From Alphaproteobacteria bacterium UBA1908 (GTDB taxonomy: Bacteria; Pseudomonadota; Alphaproteobacteria; Caedimonadales; UBA1908), in the NCBI GenBank assembly GCA_002337525.1, contig DDGG01000026.1, positions 1 to 33,485 on the forward strand: a stretch of 33,485 nt of DNA, written 5' to 3'. Each line of letters starts with the position of its first letter. The stretch's first letter is position 1. Under the pieces are notes generated by a model. That model had not been told where the DNA came from and made no database searches. It was given only the letters and a program-made list of their open reading frames with translations. Below are positions 23,184 through 32,850 of this stretch, one piece after another. A program made the translations under genes and the position numbers.

Positions 23184-23792
23184 TTAAACAAATCGTAAGA
23201 TAAAACGTGTTCCCCAAAAACAAAGAGGACTTAAAAAAGTAGAAAGTGATACCAGAAAAACAAAGCTGCCCTCTTGAGAAGAAGCCGTTGCAAACAGAAA
23301 AAAGGGAACAGCAAGAGGCCAAACAATAAGAAGAAACATTTGGGATGTATTTTTGTGAGACAAACAAAGAGCCTGAGCCATTAAAAACAAAGAGATAACC
23401 CCGGGAAGAACAAGAAGTACCTTTAAAGCAAGCTCCCATAGGAAAGATTCAATAAAAAGACTGAGGCAGCAAAAAGAAACAAGAGAATTTAACGTATTAA
23501 TAAACAGCAAAAGTATTAGCCTGGAAAAAATAAAAAGGTCGAGAACACTACCTGATTCAGTCTTTAGAAGAGCAAGTGTCCCATCTTCAAAATCGTCTTT
23601 AAAGGCGTGCACAGACGAAAATGATGCAGAAAAGAGGAAGACAAGCCAAAAAATATATTGGTACTGCAGGACAGAAAAAGAGTCCTGGATTGATAAAATT
23701 CCTATAAAAAACCATGCTAGAAGGAGAAAGGCAAGACCCGTCAACATTTCTGATTTTTGACGCCACAATAAAAGGAGAGATGTCTTAATCAT
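23184..23792 (-). CDS. ccmB: Heme exporter membrane protein CcmB (cytochrome c maturation)
   Basis: Membrane subunit that works with CcmA, CcmC and CcmD; CcmAB uses ATP to release holo-CcmE from CcmC in System I cytochrome c maturation. The 202-residue product is almost wholly hydrophobic with about six membrane spans. The conserved FEDGTLALLKTESGSVLDLFIFSRLI loop follows the second span, and SPLCFWGTRFILRF ends the protein. The ATG at 23792 was chosen because it has GAGG nine bases upstream and lies 4 bases after the ccmA stop. An upstream TTG at 23816 would overlap ccmA by 20 bases. Sequence divergence from E. coli CcmB is high, but the fold pattern and the ccmA neighbour support the call. 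Confidence 0.85.
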   Translation of the reverse strand: MIKTSLLLLWRQKSEMLTGLAFLLLAWFFIGILSIQDSFSVLQYQYIFWLVFLFSASFSSVHAFKDDFEDGTLALLKTESGSVLDLFIFSRLILLLFINTLNSLVSFCCLSLFIESFLWELALKVLLVLPGVISLFLMAQALCLSHKNTSQMFLLIVWPLAVPFFLFATASSQEGSFVFLVSLSTFLSPLCFWGTRFILRFV

Positions 23793-23796
23793 CAAA

Positions 23797-24420
23797 TCAG
23801 GCCTCGTAATATCCAAAAGTATTTGGCGTATAAAAGTCTCGAAGGTTAAGATTTTGCGCCTTTATCCCAAGCTTACCATGACTCGCCACACAAAGGAGAC
23901 CTCCTTTCTCAAGGTGTTGACGGCATAGATTTTTTAACTTCTCACCATTTTTTTGATCAAGTCCCAAAAATGGTTCATCCAGCAACCATAAAGGGCGAGA
24001 GACCAAAAGAAGGCGAGCTAATGACAAGCGTTGTTTCTGGCCTGTAGACAAATCTGAATAAAAGGTTGATTCGAAAGCTGTAAGACCGAAATAAGAAAGG
24101 GCCTTTACAATATTTTTTGAGTCTGCTTCATAGACCTGACACCAGAAAATAAGGTTTTCAGTGATTGTCAAAGCTGATTTAAATCCTTTTTGAACCCCAA
24201 TAAAAATAGCTTGATCCGATTTCAACTCTGTATCCTGAAAATAAAATGAACCCGTTTCACACAAAAAGCTTCCCGCCATTATTTCCAGAAGAGTTGTTTT
24301 TCCCGATCCATTTTGACCTACTAAATGAAGTGCTTCCCCTGCATTAAGACAAAAAGAAAGATCCTGGAATAATAAATTTTGCCCTCTATAACAAGTCACC
24401 TTACGAGCTTCAAGTGCCAT
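23797..24420 (-). CDS. ccmA: Heme exporter ATP-binding protein CcmA (cytochrome c maturation)
   Basis: ABC ATPase partner of CcmB in System I cytochrome c maturation. The 207-residue product has the short length typical of CcmA. It has Walker A GQNGSGKTT (35-43), the Q-loop region near IGVQKGFKSALTITENL (74-90), the ABC signature LSTGQ (124-128), Walker B LWLLDEP (144-150), and the switch histidine in CVASHGKL. It overlaps the end of mfd by 11 bases and runs 4 bases before ccmB, so mfd-ccmA-ccmB are likely co-transcribed. No ccmC, ccmD or ccmE is in the window. Confidence 0.9.
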   Translation of the reverse strand: MALEARKVTCYRGQNLLFQDLSFCLNAGEALHLVGQNGSGKTTLLEIMAGSFLCETGSFYFQDTELKSDQAIFIGVQKGFKSALTITENLIFWCQVYEADSKNIVKALSYFGLTAFESTFYSDLSTGQKQRLSLARLLLVSRPLWLLDEPFLGLDQKNGEKLKNLCRQHLEKGGLLCVASHGKLGIKAQNLNLRDFYTPNTFGYYEA

Positions 24421-27400
24421 GAGAACTATCCTGATTCATCTGACACATTTGGCATAAATCTGTTAAGAGTTTTGTTAGCCCCTGAATACGATCTTCAACC
24501 GTTGGCCAAACTTGCAAATAGGAAAAGCTTTGATCCGGCTTTAAACGGATAATCCCAGGTCGCTCCATCGCATACTGGATCAAGGCATCTGCAGCTCTAA
24601 ACCGATTTTTATAAAAAGAGAGTGTCGCCCCCTTTGGTCCCGTATCAACACGCACAACCCCCGCCAGACGACAAAGTTGTTTTAGCCTGACAGTTGTTAA
24701 GAGATTTTCAACTTCGGTCGGCAGAGCTCCAAATCGATCAATCATTTCTGATTTTAATGTCATAATCTCTTCAAGATCCTGGCTCCACGAAAGGCGGCGA
24801 TATAAATTTAACCGTACCGATAAATCTGGCACATAATTCTCCGGAATCAAAACAGAAATCCCAAGATTCAACTGAGGAGTCCACTTTTCTTCAAGGATTC
24901 TTTGATCTTCCGGAAGAGTTTGCGTTTTAACAGCAGTCACCGCATCTTCAAGCATTTGCTGATAAAGCTCTACCCCAACTTCTTTGACATGCCCTGACTG
25001 AGCATCCCCCAAGAGGTTCCCTGCTCCCCGTAAATCCATATCATGACTTGCCAGTTTAAAACCAGCCCCCAGGGTATCAAGAGTTTGCATAATCTCGAGT
25101 CTTTTTTGAGAAGTCTCGCTTAGAAGTTGCCCAGCAGGTGTCGTCAAATAGGCATATCCACGACTTTTTCCACGCCCAACACGCCCTCGCAACTGATAAA
25201 GTTGGGATAAACCAAAAAGATCCGCCCGATGAATAATAATGGTATTAACATCTGGCAAATCAAGTCCTGATTCAACAATATTAGTTGATAATAAAAGATC
25301 ATACTTCTTATCATAAAAGTCGACCATAATATCTTCAAGCTCTCTCGCATTCATTTGCCCTGTCGCAATAGCAACGCGCAAATTTGGCACCAGGTCTGTC
25401 AATGTTTCCTGACAGTTTTCAATATCCTTAATACGGGGACAAACGAAAAAGATCTGCCCCCCCCGAAAACGCTCTCTTAACAAAGCATCCCGGATGATGA
25501 CAGGATCAAATGGTGTCACAAAAGTCCTGACAGCAAGACGGTCGACGGGGGCTGTTGTCATAAGGCTCATATCTCGCACACCCGACAAAGAAAGTTGAAG
25601 TGTTCGGGGAATAGGAGTCGCACTTAGCGCCAAAACATGTACATCGGTTTTTAAATTTTTCAGATGTTCTTTTTGCTTTACCCCAAAATGTTGCTCTTCA
25701 TCAACAATAATAAGCCCTAAATCCTGAAAAGCCACCTGCCTGGATAAAAGTGCATGGGTCCCAACAACGATTTGCGCTTTACCATGAGAAAGATCACCCC
25801 TGTTTTGCCTGGCGACTTTTGAGGGAACAAAGCGGGAAAGTTGTCGAATGTCAATGCCAAGCCCTTTGAAACGTTCCGTAAAATTCAAATAGTGTTGTCG
25901 GGCCAAAAGCGTCGTAGGTGCAATAAGCGCAACCTGTTTACCTGTGCTGACAATAGCAGCAGCAGCTCGCAAGGCCACCTCTGTCTTGCCGAATCCCACA
26001 TCCCCGCAAACCAGTCGGTCCATAGGTGTCCCTACTTTAAAATCCTCCAGGCATTCTTCTATGGCACGAAGCTGGTCTTCTGTTTCTGTATAGGGAAAAC
26101 GAGAAGAAAATTCCTGGTAGAAGGCCTCATCTGGTACTAATGATTCTGTTTTTTGAAGTTTTCTTTTAGCCGCCAAGTCGATTAACTGACCTGCCATTGC
26201 CATCAAATCTTTTTTAACTTTTTCACGACGAAGCTGCCAGGATTTTCCCCCAAGCTTATCGAGCGCCGCTGGATTGTCTTCTCCCCCAAACCGTGTAATC
26301 AAATCCAGATTTTCAACCGGTAAGAAAAGCTTGTCATCCCCTGCATACATTAATTGTAAACAATCATGAGGAATCTGATCAACTGTTAGCGTATACAGGC
26401 CTGCATAACGTCCAACCCCATGTTCTTCATGAACAATCAAATCCCCAACAGAAAGGGCCGAAGATTCTTCAATAAACAAGTCTGATCGACGCTTGCGACG
26501 AGACCTTCCCGAGACACGTCTTCCAAAAATTTCCCGAGAAGCGATAACACATGCCCGAGGTGTTTCAAAACCTTCAGATAACGGATAAAGAAACAACGCA
26601 ACAGAAGACGAATTTTTATAATCCCGGAAATTATCGAGAGAAGAAATATCCCGGCAAGGTATATCGAGTGTTTCAAGAAGGTTTCTTGCCTTCTCGCGTT
26701 GACCATCACTATCACACATCATAAGGAATGGCTTGAAAGATGAATTACCTAAATCAAGTTTTTTCAGTTTTTCAACAGGAGAGGCAACCACATTCCCTTG
26801 CTTTGAAGATAGATGAAGCGTCCTAGAGTCCAGGTCAAGAACTCGCTCTTCCAAAGAAACTTTTTGCCCGGGTTCAGAAAAAGGAGTCATTGAAATCGAC
26901 TTACACCCTTTTTTTAGAAGATCTTTGTATGTCAGAAAAAAAGACGACAGAGGGACAGGGTGATAAGGCTGCTCTTCTGGTTTTTGATGACATCGTGCCT
27001 CAAAGTGATCCTCAATCTGTTCCTGATGTTTTTTAAGGGCCTCTGTACTTTGTTGACAAAAATAAACAGACACATCAGGTACCATATAATCAAAGAGAGT
27101 CGATAGTTCCGGATAGAAAAAAGGCAACCAATGTTCCATCCCGGGATAGGGCTTCCCCTCACTAATAGCTTCATAAAGCTTATCTTTTTGGCTGGCACGA
27201 CCAAAAAGAGCACTATACTTCTGGCGAAAAAGACGAACTGTGTTTTCACAAAGAGCGACTTCTCCTGCGGGCATTAAATCAACCGGAGACATGACCTTTT
27301 CAAGAGATCTTTGAGACAGGGGATCAAAAGTTGTTATACTTTCAATATCATCACCAAAAAGATCCAAACGTATAGGATTTTCTGCTCCACTTGGGAATAA

Positions 27401-27925
27401 ATCAACCAGACCGCCTCTTAAAGCATATTCCCCCGGCTCACGAACTGTATCGACCCGCAAGTACCCATTCGACAGCAAAAAATTTTGTAATGATGCCAAA
27501 GATAATGTCTGTCCTGACTGAAACGATACGGTCATGGACTTGATGACCTCTTTCGGAGGAAGTTTTTGTAACAGTGCCTTTGCAGAAGTCACGACAAGAC
27601 AGGGACCTTTTGGATGCGTCACCAGAGTTTTTAAGGTATCCAGCCTTCGCCCCACAAGATCCTTATGCGGCGAAACCCGATCGTAAGGCAAACAATCCCA
27701 TGCTGGAAATGTTAAAACAGACTTGCCAGGGCACAAAGTCTTTAGCTGAACAGCCATTTCCTCAAGACGTTCTTCATTTTGAACAACGACTAAGGAACAG
27801 GACGTTGTCTTTTTTTCATACTGGCTTATTTCCCTGATCAAAAACGCTTCAAGCCCTTCCGGCACACCACAAAGTCGTCCTTTGGATGACTCGGAGACTG
27901 TTTTTAAAATAAGAGAATCAAACAT
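24410..27925 (-). CDS. mfd: Transcription-repair coupling factor
   Basis: Translocase that removes RNA polymerase stalled at lesions and recruits UvrA for nucleotide excision repair. The 1171-residue product has the N-terminal UvrB-like domain (LTFPAWDCLPYDRVSPHKDLVGRRL; REPGEYALRGGLVDLFPSGAENPIRLDLFGDDIESI). The RNA polymerase-interacting domain follows at about 490-540 (SVGDLIVHEEHGVGRYAGL). The superfamily 2 motor has Walker A GDVGFGKTE with Lys647, motif II DEEQ at about 743, and ALSATPIPRTL. Motif VI and the translocation motif (QLYQLRGRVGRGKSRGYAYL) come next, then a C-terminal regulatory domain. It starts 5 bases after the ligA stop and overlaps ccmA by 11 bases. Confidence 0.98.
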   Translation of the reverse strand: MFDSLILKTVSESSKGRLCGVPEGLEAFLIREISQYEKKTTSCSLVVVQNEERLEEMAVQLKTLCPGKSVLTFPAWDCLPYDRVSPHKDLVGRRLDTLKTLVTHPKGPCLVVTSAKALLQKLPPKEVIKSMTVSFQSGQTLSLASLQNFLLSNGYLRVDTVREPGEYALRGGLVDLFPSGAENPIRLDLFGDDIESITTFDPLSQRSLEKVMSPVDLMPAGEVALCENTVRLFRQKYSALFGRASQKDKLYEAISEGKPYPGMEHWLPFFYPELSTLFDYMVPDVSVYFCQQSTEALKKHQEQIEDHFEARCHQKPEEQPYHPVPLSSFFLTYKDLLKKGCKSISMTPFSEPGQKVSLEERVLDLDSRTLHLSSKQGNVVASPVEKLKKLDLGNSSFKPFLMMCDSDGQREKARNLLETLDIPCRDISSLDNFRDYKNSSSVALFLYPLSEGFETPRACVIASREIFGRRVSGRSRRKRRSDLFIEESSALSVGDLIVHEEHGVGRYAGLYTLTVDQIPHDCLQLMYAGDDKLFLPVENLDLITRFGGEDNPAALDKLGGKSWQLRREKVKKDLMAMAGQLIDLAAKRKLQKTESLVPDEAFYQEFSSRFPYTETEDQLRAIEECLEDFKVGTPMDRLVCGDVGFGKTEVALRAAAAIVSTGKQVALIAPTTLLARQHYLNFTERFKGLGIDIRQLSRFVPSKVARQNRGDLSHGKAQIVVGTHALLSRQVAFQDLGLIIVDEEQHFGVKQKEHLKNLKTDVHVLALSATPIPRTLQLSLSGVRDMSLMTTAPVDRLAVRTFVTPFDPVIIRDALLRERFRGGQIFFVCPRIKDIENCQETLTDLVPNLRVAIATGQMNARELEDIMVDFYDKKYDLLLSTNIVESGLDLPDVNTIIIHRADLFGLSQLYQLRGRVGRGKSRGYAYLTTPAGQLLSETSQKRLEIMQTLDTLGAGFKLASHDMDLRGAGNLLGDAQSGHVKEVGVELYQQMLEDAVTAVKTQTLPEDQRILEEKWTPQLNLGISVLIPENYVPDLSVRLNLYRRLSWSQDLEEIMTLKSEMIDRFGALPTEVENLLTTVRLKQLCRLAGVVRVDTGPKGATLSFYKNRFRAADALIQYAMERPGIIRLKPDQSFSYLQVWPTVEDRIQGLTKLLTDLCQMCQMNQDSSHGT

Positions 27926-27930
27926 AGAAT

Positions 27931-30069
27931 TTATACTTCACCGTCTCTACCATCTGGCTGTTCCAACCCTTGATCGGATATAAGAGCTTGCCACTCTTCT
28001 TCTGAAAGAACGGTCACTCCTAAAGCCCGTGCTTTCTCAGCCTTACTCCCGGCTCCTTCACCCGCAACAACATATGTGGTTTTAGCAGAAACAGATCCCA
28101 CAACTTTGGCGCCCAGGTTTTCAGCTTGTGCTTTAGCTTCACGCCGCCCCGTCCGGGCTAAAGTTCCTGTAAAAACAACTGTCTTTCCTGAAACAGGCGA
28201 AGCTTTCAAACGTCTTTCATCTGGCAAAATCTGAATTTCCTTTGCCAGGCGTGCCACAACAGACTTCTGGCGCTCATCACTGAAAAAAATAGAAAGCCTT
28301 TCAATCAAAGATGGCCCCACACCGTCAATAGAGCGTAATTCCTGATAAAGAGGATCTTCTTCATTAAGTGTAAATGTTGTTAAGGCCTCGTACAAAACCT
28401 CAAATGACTCAAAATGTTGAGACAATAATTTTGCTGTTGATTCTCCTACCTCTCGAATCCCCAGAGCATAAAGAAAGCGGCTTAAAACAATACGTCGCTT
28501 TTGCTCTATAGCCTTGAATAAATTATCTGCTGACCGCTGTCCCCAGCCTTCCCACTGAGATAGAGGTTTTGAAGATTTTTTGTCACGTTCTTGTAGAGTA
28601 AAAATCTCGTCCGGTGTTTGAATTAGGCCTGTCTCAAAAAAGAGATCTATATTTCTGGAACCCAGTCCCTCTATATCAAAGGCTCCTCTCGATACAAAGT
28701 GACGAAGCCGAAGAGCTGCTTGTGCTGGACATACAAATCCTCCAGAACACCTAAGGGCAACTTCCTCTCCTTCTTTTTCCAGCGGACTATTGCAAGCTGG
28801 ACACGTTTCAGGAAATGTAAAAGACTCGCGTCCCTGACGATCAGGATCAAGCACACGAACAATTTGTGGAATAACATCACCGGCACGCTGAATCAGCACA
28901 TGATCTCCCACACAAATATTCTTTCGAGCAATTTCATCTGCATTATGGAGTGTCGCTCGTGACACCAAAACGCCCCCCACATTGACAGGTTCTAAAATAG
29001 CAACAGGTGTAATAACACCCGTTCGTCCCACTTGAAGAGTGATGTTCCTAAGAGTCGTTTGAGCTTGTTCCGGTGGAAACTTGTAAGCAATCGCATACCG
29101 TGGAGAGCGAGACACAAATCCCAACCGTTTTTGAAACACAAAATCATTGACTTTATAAACCAGACCATCAATATCATAATCAAGATCGGCCCGTTGGGCC
29201 TCTAATACCTCGTAGGCCGCCAGCATTTCCTCATAAGAGTGACAAAGACGCGTTAAAGAATTGACCTTAAAACCCCAGGCTTTCATTTTATTCAGGCGAT
29301 CTAGCTGATTCGGGACATCCGGAAGATCTGTCATCAAGGAATAAGCAAAAAATCGAAGAGAGCGCTTTGCTGTAATCGCCGGATCCAACTGACGCAAAGA
29401 CCCTGCAGCTGCATTACGGGGATTGGCAAAACACTTTCCATTCTCGCTTTCCTGCACCGCATTCAATGCCATAAAATCTTTCTTGGACATATAGACTTCA
29501 CCACGGATTTCAATTATATTCGATACTTCTCCCGGAAGATTTTGGGGGATCTCTTCAATGGTTTTGACATTTTCTGTGATATTTTCACCAATCTGTCCAT
29601 CTCCCCGGGTTGAAGCAGATACAAGAACGCCCCTTTGATAAGTAAGAGCACAGGAAAGTCCATCAATTTTCGGCTCCGCAATAATATTTAAAACTGTGTC
29701 TTGTGGCAGACCCAAAAAACGTTGTGTCCGAGTCAAAAAATCCAGCACATCTTCTGCGTTATGAGCGTTCGCCAGCGACAACATAGGAGTAGGATGCCGG
29801 ACTTTTTTAAAACCCTCCCCGGGGTTAAACCCAACTCTGTTATCAGGATCATTTTCAAGGGTCTGCTCTGGAAATTTTTTTTTCAGGGTTTTGTAGCGAA
29901 GCCTTAATCTGTCATATTCACTGTCAGAAATTTCCGGCGCATCTTCCTGGTGATAACGACGATCATGGTATGTAATTTCATCAGCAAGACGTTGCAGTTC
30001 TTCTTTTTCTTCAGATGACGACAGGGAAGGAAATAAAGAATCTGATTCAGAAGCAGATCCAGTTGCCAT
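27931..30069 (-). CDS. ligA: NAD-dependent DNA ligase LigA
   Basis: Seals nicks in replication and repair using NAD+. The 712-residue product has domain Ia (YHDRRYHQEDAPEISDSEYDRL), which binds NMN, and the adenylation domain with catalytic Lys134 in AEPKIDGLSCALTY. Next are ASTRGDGQIGENIT, an OB fold (VGRTGVITPVAILEPVNVGG), the zinc finger CPACNSPL...CSGGFVCPAQ (from about 424), helix-hairpin-helix repeats (GIREVGESTAKLLS, SIDGVGPSLIERL) and a BRCT domain from about 625 (GKTVVFTGTLARTGRREAKAQAENLGAKV). The N-terminal 18 residues are Ser/Glu-rich. It follows recN by 74 bases; AGAGG lies 12 bases before the ATG, slightly far for a Shine-Dalgarno. Confidence 0.98.
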   Translation of the reverse strand: MATGSASESDSLFPSLSSSEEKEELQRLADEITYHDRRYHQEDAPEISDSEYDRLRLRYKTLKKKFPEQTLENDPDNRVGFNPGEGFKKVRHPTPMLSLANAHNAEDVLDFLTRTQRFLGLPQDTVLNIIAEPKIDGLSCALTYQRGVLVSASTRGDGQIGENITENVKTIEEIPQNLPGEVSNIIEIRGEVYMSKKDFMALNAVQESENGKCFANPRNAAAGSLRQLDPAITAKRSLRFFAYSLMTDLPDVPNQLDRLNKMKAWGFKVNSLTRLCHSYEEMLAAYEVLEAQRADLDYDIDGLVYKVNDFVFQKRLGFVSRSPRYAIAYKFPPEQAQTTLRNITLQVGRTGVITPVAILEPVNVGGVLVSRATLHNADEIARKNICVGDHVLIQRAGDVIPQIVRVLDPDRQGRESFTFPETCPACNSPLEKEGEEVALRCSGGFVCPAQAALRLRHFVSRGAFDIEGLGSRNIDLFFETGLIQTPDEIFTLQERDKKSSKPLSQWEGWGQRSADNLFKAIEQKRRIVLSRFLYALGIREVGESTAKLLSQHFESFEVLYEALTTFTLNEEDPLYQELRSIDGVGPSLIERLSIFFSDERQKSVVARLAKEIQILPDERRLKASPVSGKTVVFTGTLARTGRREAKAQAENLGAKVVGSVSAKTTYVVAGEGAGSKAEKARALGVTVLSEEEWQALISDQGLEQPDGRDGEV

Positions 30070-30143
30070 AGTTAAAATAACCTCTCACTTGATTCCCGGT
30101 ATTATAAATCTTTGCAGAATTTTTAAAAACCACTCTTTGCATT

Positions 30144-31808
30144 TTAGGAAGCCTTGTTTAAAAGAGCTTCAGCCGCAGCACGCGCCTCAGGTGTAATTGT
30201 TTCCCCCGACAGCATACGAGCCACTTCCTCTCGACGTTCTTCAGGTGATAGTGCAACAACCTGTGTTGTCGTTAACCCTTTTGATTCTGCCTTTGAAACA
30301 ACATAATGACGCGATGCATAACTGGCAACCTGGGGAGAATGTGTAATGGCAAGAACTTGTATATGCTCACCAAGTCGTGCCAGACGTTCTCCAATAGCTG
30401 ACGCCACCGCACCACCAACACCTGCATCAATTTCATCAAAAACAACCAGTGAGGCCAGCCCCTGCTGTGATAAAATAACTTTCAAAGCCAGCATAAAACG
30501 GGAACGTTCACCACCTGACGCAATCTTTGAAAGGGAACCCGATGCCAATCCCTTATTTGTCTGGACTTGAAATTCAACAGATTCCAGCCCCCCGGGACCC
30601 CACTGGCTTTCCTGTAAAGGTACAACTGAAACAAGAAAATTTGCTTTCTCTAGTTTAAGAGGCGGCAATTCACTTGTCACTTTTTGAGCCAACTGGTGAG
30701 CCGCTTTTTGGCGTTTATCTGTCAGGCATTTTGCTGCTTCCAGATAAATCCCTCGCGCCTGGACAATATTATTTTGCAATACCTGTAAATGGGCATCGCC
30801 TTTTTCAGTCTTGTGAAGTTCTTCCCGAAAGCGCTCTAAAAGATCAGACAAATCTTCCACCGAGACACCGTGTTTACGTGCCAGGGCTTTTAAAGAAAAA
30901 AGCCGGTCTTCAAGGGATTCCAAACTTTGAGAATCATCTGAATCAGATTGGAGCGCATTCTCAAGAAGGGAAATTCCTTCTTCCATATCCGCCAAAGATC
31001 GACTCAACAAGTCAAACAGTTCCTGAAAACGCCCCTGGGCATGACTATTTGCCTTTTCAAGGCGATTTAATCCCTTGCATAAAGCCATTTCAGCCCCCGC
31101 CTCACCACAAATCATGGTATGTGCTTCCTGGAGGGCTTCTGAAATTTTTGCATGGTGGGTCAGGTACGTGCGTTCCTGTAACAATCTTTCTTCTTCACCT
31201 TTTTCAGGAGAGATTTCTTCCATCTCTTGAACCGCATGGTTTAAAAAGTCACGATTTTCTTGTGCTTTTTGAAGAGACCGAGATTCTTCTTCAAATACTT
31301 TTCGTGCATGTTCCAGTCTAAACCAGGCTGTTTCAACATCGCTCACATCAGAATCAAGACCCGCATAACTATCAAGAAGTTGACGGTGGGCGCTGGCCTG
31401 AAGAAGCTGATCAAACTGGCCATGAATTTCAATCAGGGAAAGGGATAAGTCTTTCAGGAGAGACGCTGTCACAGGACGATCATTCACAAATGCGCGGGAT
31501 TTACCGTCTGGTGACAAGGTCCGTCGCAAAATCAGAACGCCTTCTTCAAGGGTCAAGCCCTGTTCAATAAGTAAAAAAGTCGCAGGATGACTTTCTGGTA
31601 GAGTAAAAATAGCGCTTACCGACGCTCCTTTTGATCCCGGCCGCACAAGAGAAGGACTGGCTCTCTCCCCAAGAGCCAGGCCCAATGCATCAAGCAAGAT
31701 TGATTTGCCGGCACCTGTTTCACCCGTCAAAACCGTCAACCCTGCAGGAAAATCAAGTTCGAGACGATCAATCAGGAGGATGTCCTCTATGATCAATCGC
31801 TCTAACAT
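30144..31808 (-). CDS. recN: DNA repair protein RecN
   Basis: SMC-like ATPase that acts early in double-strand break repair, helping hold and present DNA ends to RecA. The 554-residue product starts MLERLIIEDILLIDRLELDF. Walker A GETGAGKS is at 29-36. A long coiled-coil central region (about 150-370) follows, rich in Glu, Lys, Gln and Leu heptads. The signature KIASGGERSRFMLALKVIL (about 425-445), Walker B LVVFDEIDAGVGG (about 455) and the H-loop ITHSPQVASYA complete the head. It lies 21 bases after bamD and leads to ligA, an order common in alphaproteobacteria. I see no LexA-type operator upstream, so SOS control is not evident. Confidence 0.97.
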   Translation of the reverse strand: MLERLIIEDILLIDRLELDFPAGLTVLTGETGAGKSILLDALGLALGERASPSLVRPGSKGASVSAIFTLPESHPATFLLIEQGLTLEEGVLILRRTLSPDGKSRAFVNDRPVTASLLKDLSLSLIEIHGQFDQLLQASAHRQLLDSYAGLDSDVSDVETAWFRLEHARKVFEEESRSLQKAQENRDFLNHAVQEMEEISPEKGEEERLLQERTYLTHHAKISEALQEAHTMICGEAGAEMALCKGLNRLEKANSHAQGRFQELFDLLSRSLADMEEGISLLENALQSDSDDSQSLESLEDRLFSLKALARKHGVSVEDLSDLLERFREELHKTEKGDAHLQVLQNNIVQARGIYLEAAKCLTDKRQKAAHQLAQKVTSELPPLKLEKANFLVSVVPLQESQWGPGGLESVEFQVQTNKGLASGSLSKIASGGERSRFMLALKVILSQQGLASLVVFDEIDAGVGGAVASAIGERLARLGEHIQVLAITHSPQVASYASRHYVVSKAESKGLTTTQVVALSPEERREEVARMLSGETITPEARAAAEALLNKAS

Positions 31809-31829
31809 CCTCAGCAGTGCCTCTCTCGT

Positions 31830-32765
31830 CTATTCCGCCGCAGGAAGAGACGGTCCTCCATGAGGTGCCGGAATTGTCTCTCCTTGAGGCGTTAAAATTG
31901 TATGGGCCGATTTGCGCCTGGCTTCCTCTGTCTCACGATCCCGAAAAAAGTCCAAATGATCAAGCCAGGAGTTTCCATCTTCCTTCTGGGCCTGAGTTCG
32001 ATAGTCTTCCCCTTTCAACAACAAATATGTATCTGCATACCAGGAACTCGATGGAAAATTATGCCCCAAAACTGCTGCTGTTTTTTGTGCTTCAGGATAA
32101 AGCCCCAAGGCCAAATACACTTCGACAAGACGGTGCAATGCTTCTTCAACCTGAGTTGTGGTTTGATAGGTTTCAACAACTGTACGAAAACGATTCAAAG
32201 CAGCTAAATAAGCTCCCTTATTGAGGTAATAACGTCCAGCTGTCATTTCTTTGGCCGCCAGATTGTCTCCAAGCAAGTCGATTTTTAGCTTCGCATCTCG
32301 TGCATAAATCGATTCAGGGAAACGTTTGATCAGTTCCTTAAAAGAGTCCAGTGACAATCGGGCCATATCCTGATCTCGCTCGATAGGAGCAAGTCTTTCA
32401 TAATAACAAAGACCCTGCAAATAAAACGCATAAGGAATATCTTTATGGGCCGGGTGAAGTTGAATGAAGCTCTCGATTGGATCCAGGGCTTCCTCATACT
32501 TACGATCAAGGTAATAGGCATAAGCAGACATCAGTTGGGCCTGGGCAGCCCAGTCAGAATAAGGATGTTGACGTTCAACTTCATCAAAAGTCTTTGCCGC
32601 TTTATAGTACTTGCCCTGAAACAGAAAAGTCCGTCCCTCATGATACAGTTCTTCCAGGCTGCGGTCTTCATAGGCATCTTCATCTTTCCCGCTACAACTT
32701 GCAAGAAATGCTATTGATAAAAGGGCCCATGCTATTTTCGGGGACTTTTTAAAAGAGGTCAGCAC
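31830..32765 (-). CDS. bamD: Outer membrane assembly lipoprotein BamD
   Basis: Essential lipoprotein of the BAM complex, anchored to the inner face of the outer membrane, which helps BamA fold beta-barrels. The 311-residue product has a lipoprotein signal: basic n-region, hydrophobic core, lipobox LASC at 21-24 with Cys24 as the lipidated residue. Tetratricopeptide-like repeats follow (SLEELYHEGRTFLFQGKYYKAAKTFDEVERQHPYSDWAAQAQLMSAYAYY and later units, to about residue 245). The tail is long and charged with a proline-rich end. The start is GTG at 32765, with AAGGA seven bases upstream. The 85-base gap upstream contains a weak TTGGAT/TATTGA promoter-like pair that I do not list separately. 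Confidence 0.95.
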   Translation of the reverse strand: MLTSFKKSPKIAWALLSIAFLASCSGKDEDAYEDRSLEELYHEGRTFLFQGKYYKAAKTFDEVERQHPYSDWAAQAQLMSAYAYYLDRKYEEALDPIESFIQLHPAHKDIPYAFYLQGLCYYERLAPIERDQDMARLSLDSFKELIKRFPESIYARDAKLKIDLLGDNLAAKEMTAGRYYLNKGAYLAALNRFRTVVETYQTTTQVEEALHRLVEVYLALGLYPEAQKTAAVLGHNFPSSSWYADTYLLLKGEDYRTQAQKEDGNSWLDHLDFFRDRETEEARRKSAHTILTPQGETIPAPHGGPSLPAAE

Positions 32766-32850
32766 ACTTATATCCTTATTCTTTAAAACTCTTAACTCTT
32801 CTCAATAGCCTTCTTTGACACAAAATCCAACCCCCCAACGGTGTTCCTTT

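Noticed and set aside
23155..23439. 94-codon minus-strand frame overlapping ccmB
   Set aside because: Out-of-frame overlap with the hydrophobic CcmB coding sequence; low-complexity Ser/Phe/Cys composition is expected from that frame.
30674..31321. 215-codon plus-strand open frame within recN
   Set aside because: Lies opposite the coiled-coil part of RecN, no domain or ribosome-binding site; a shadow frame.
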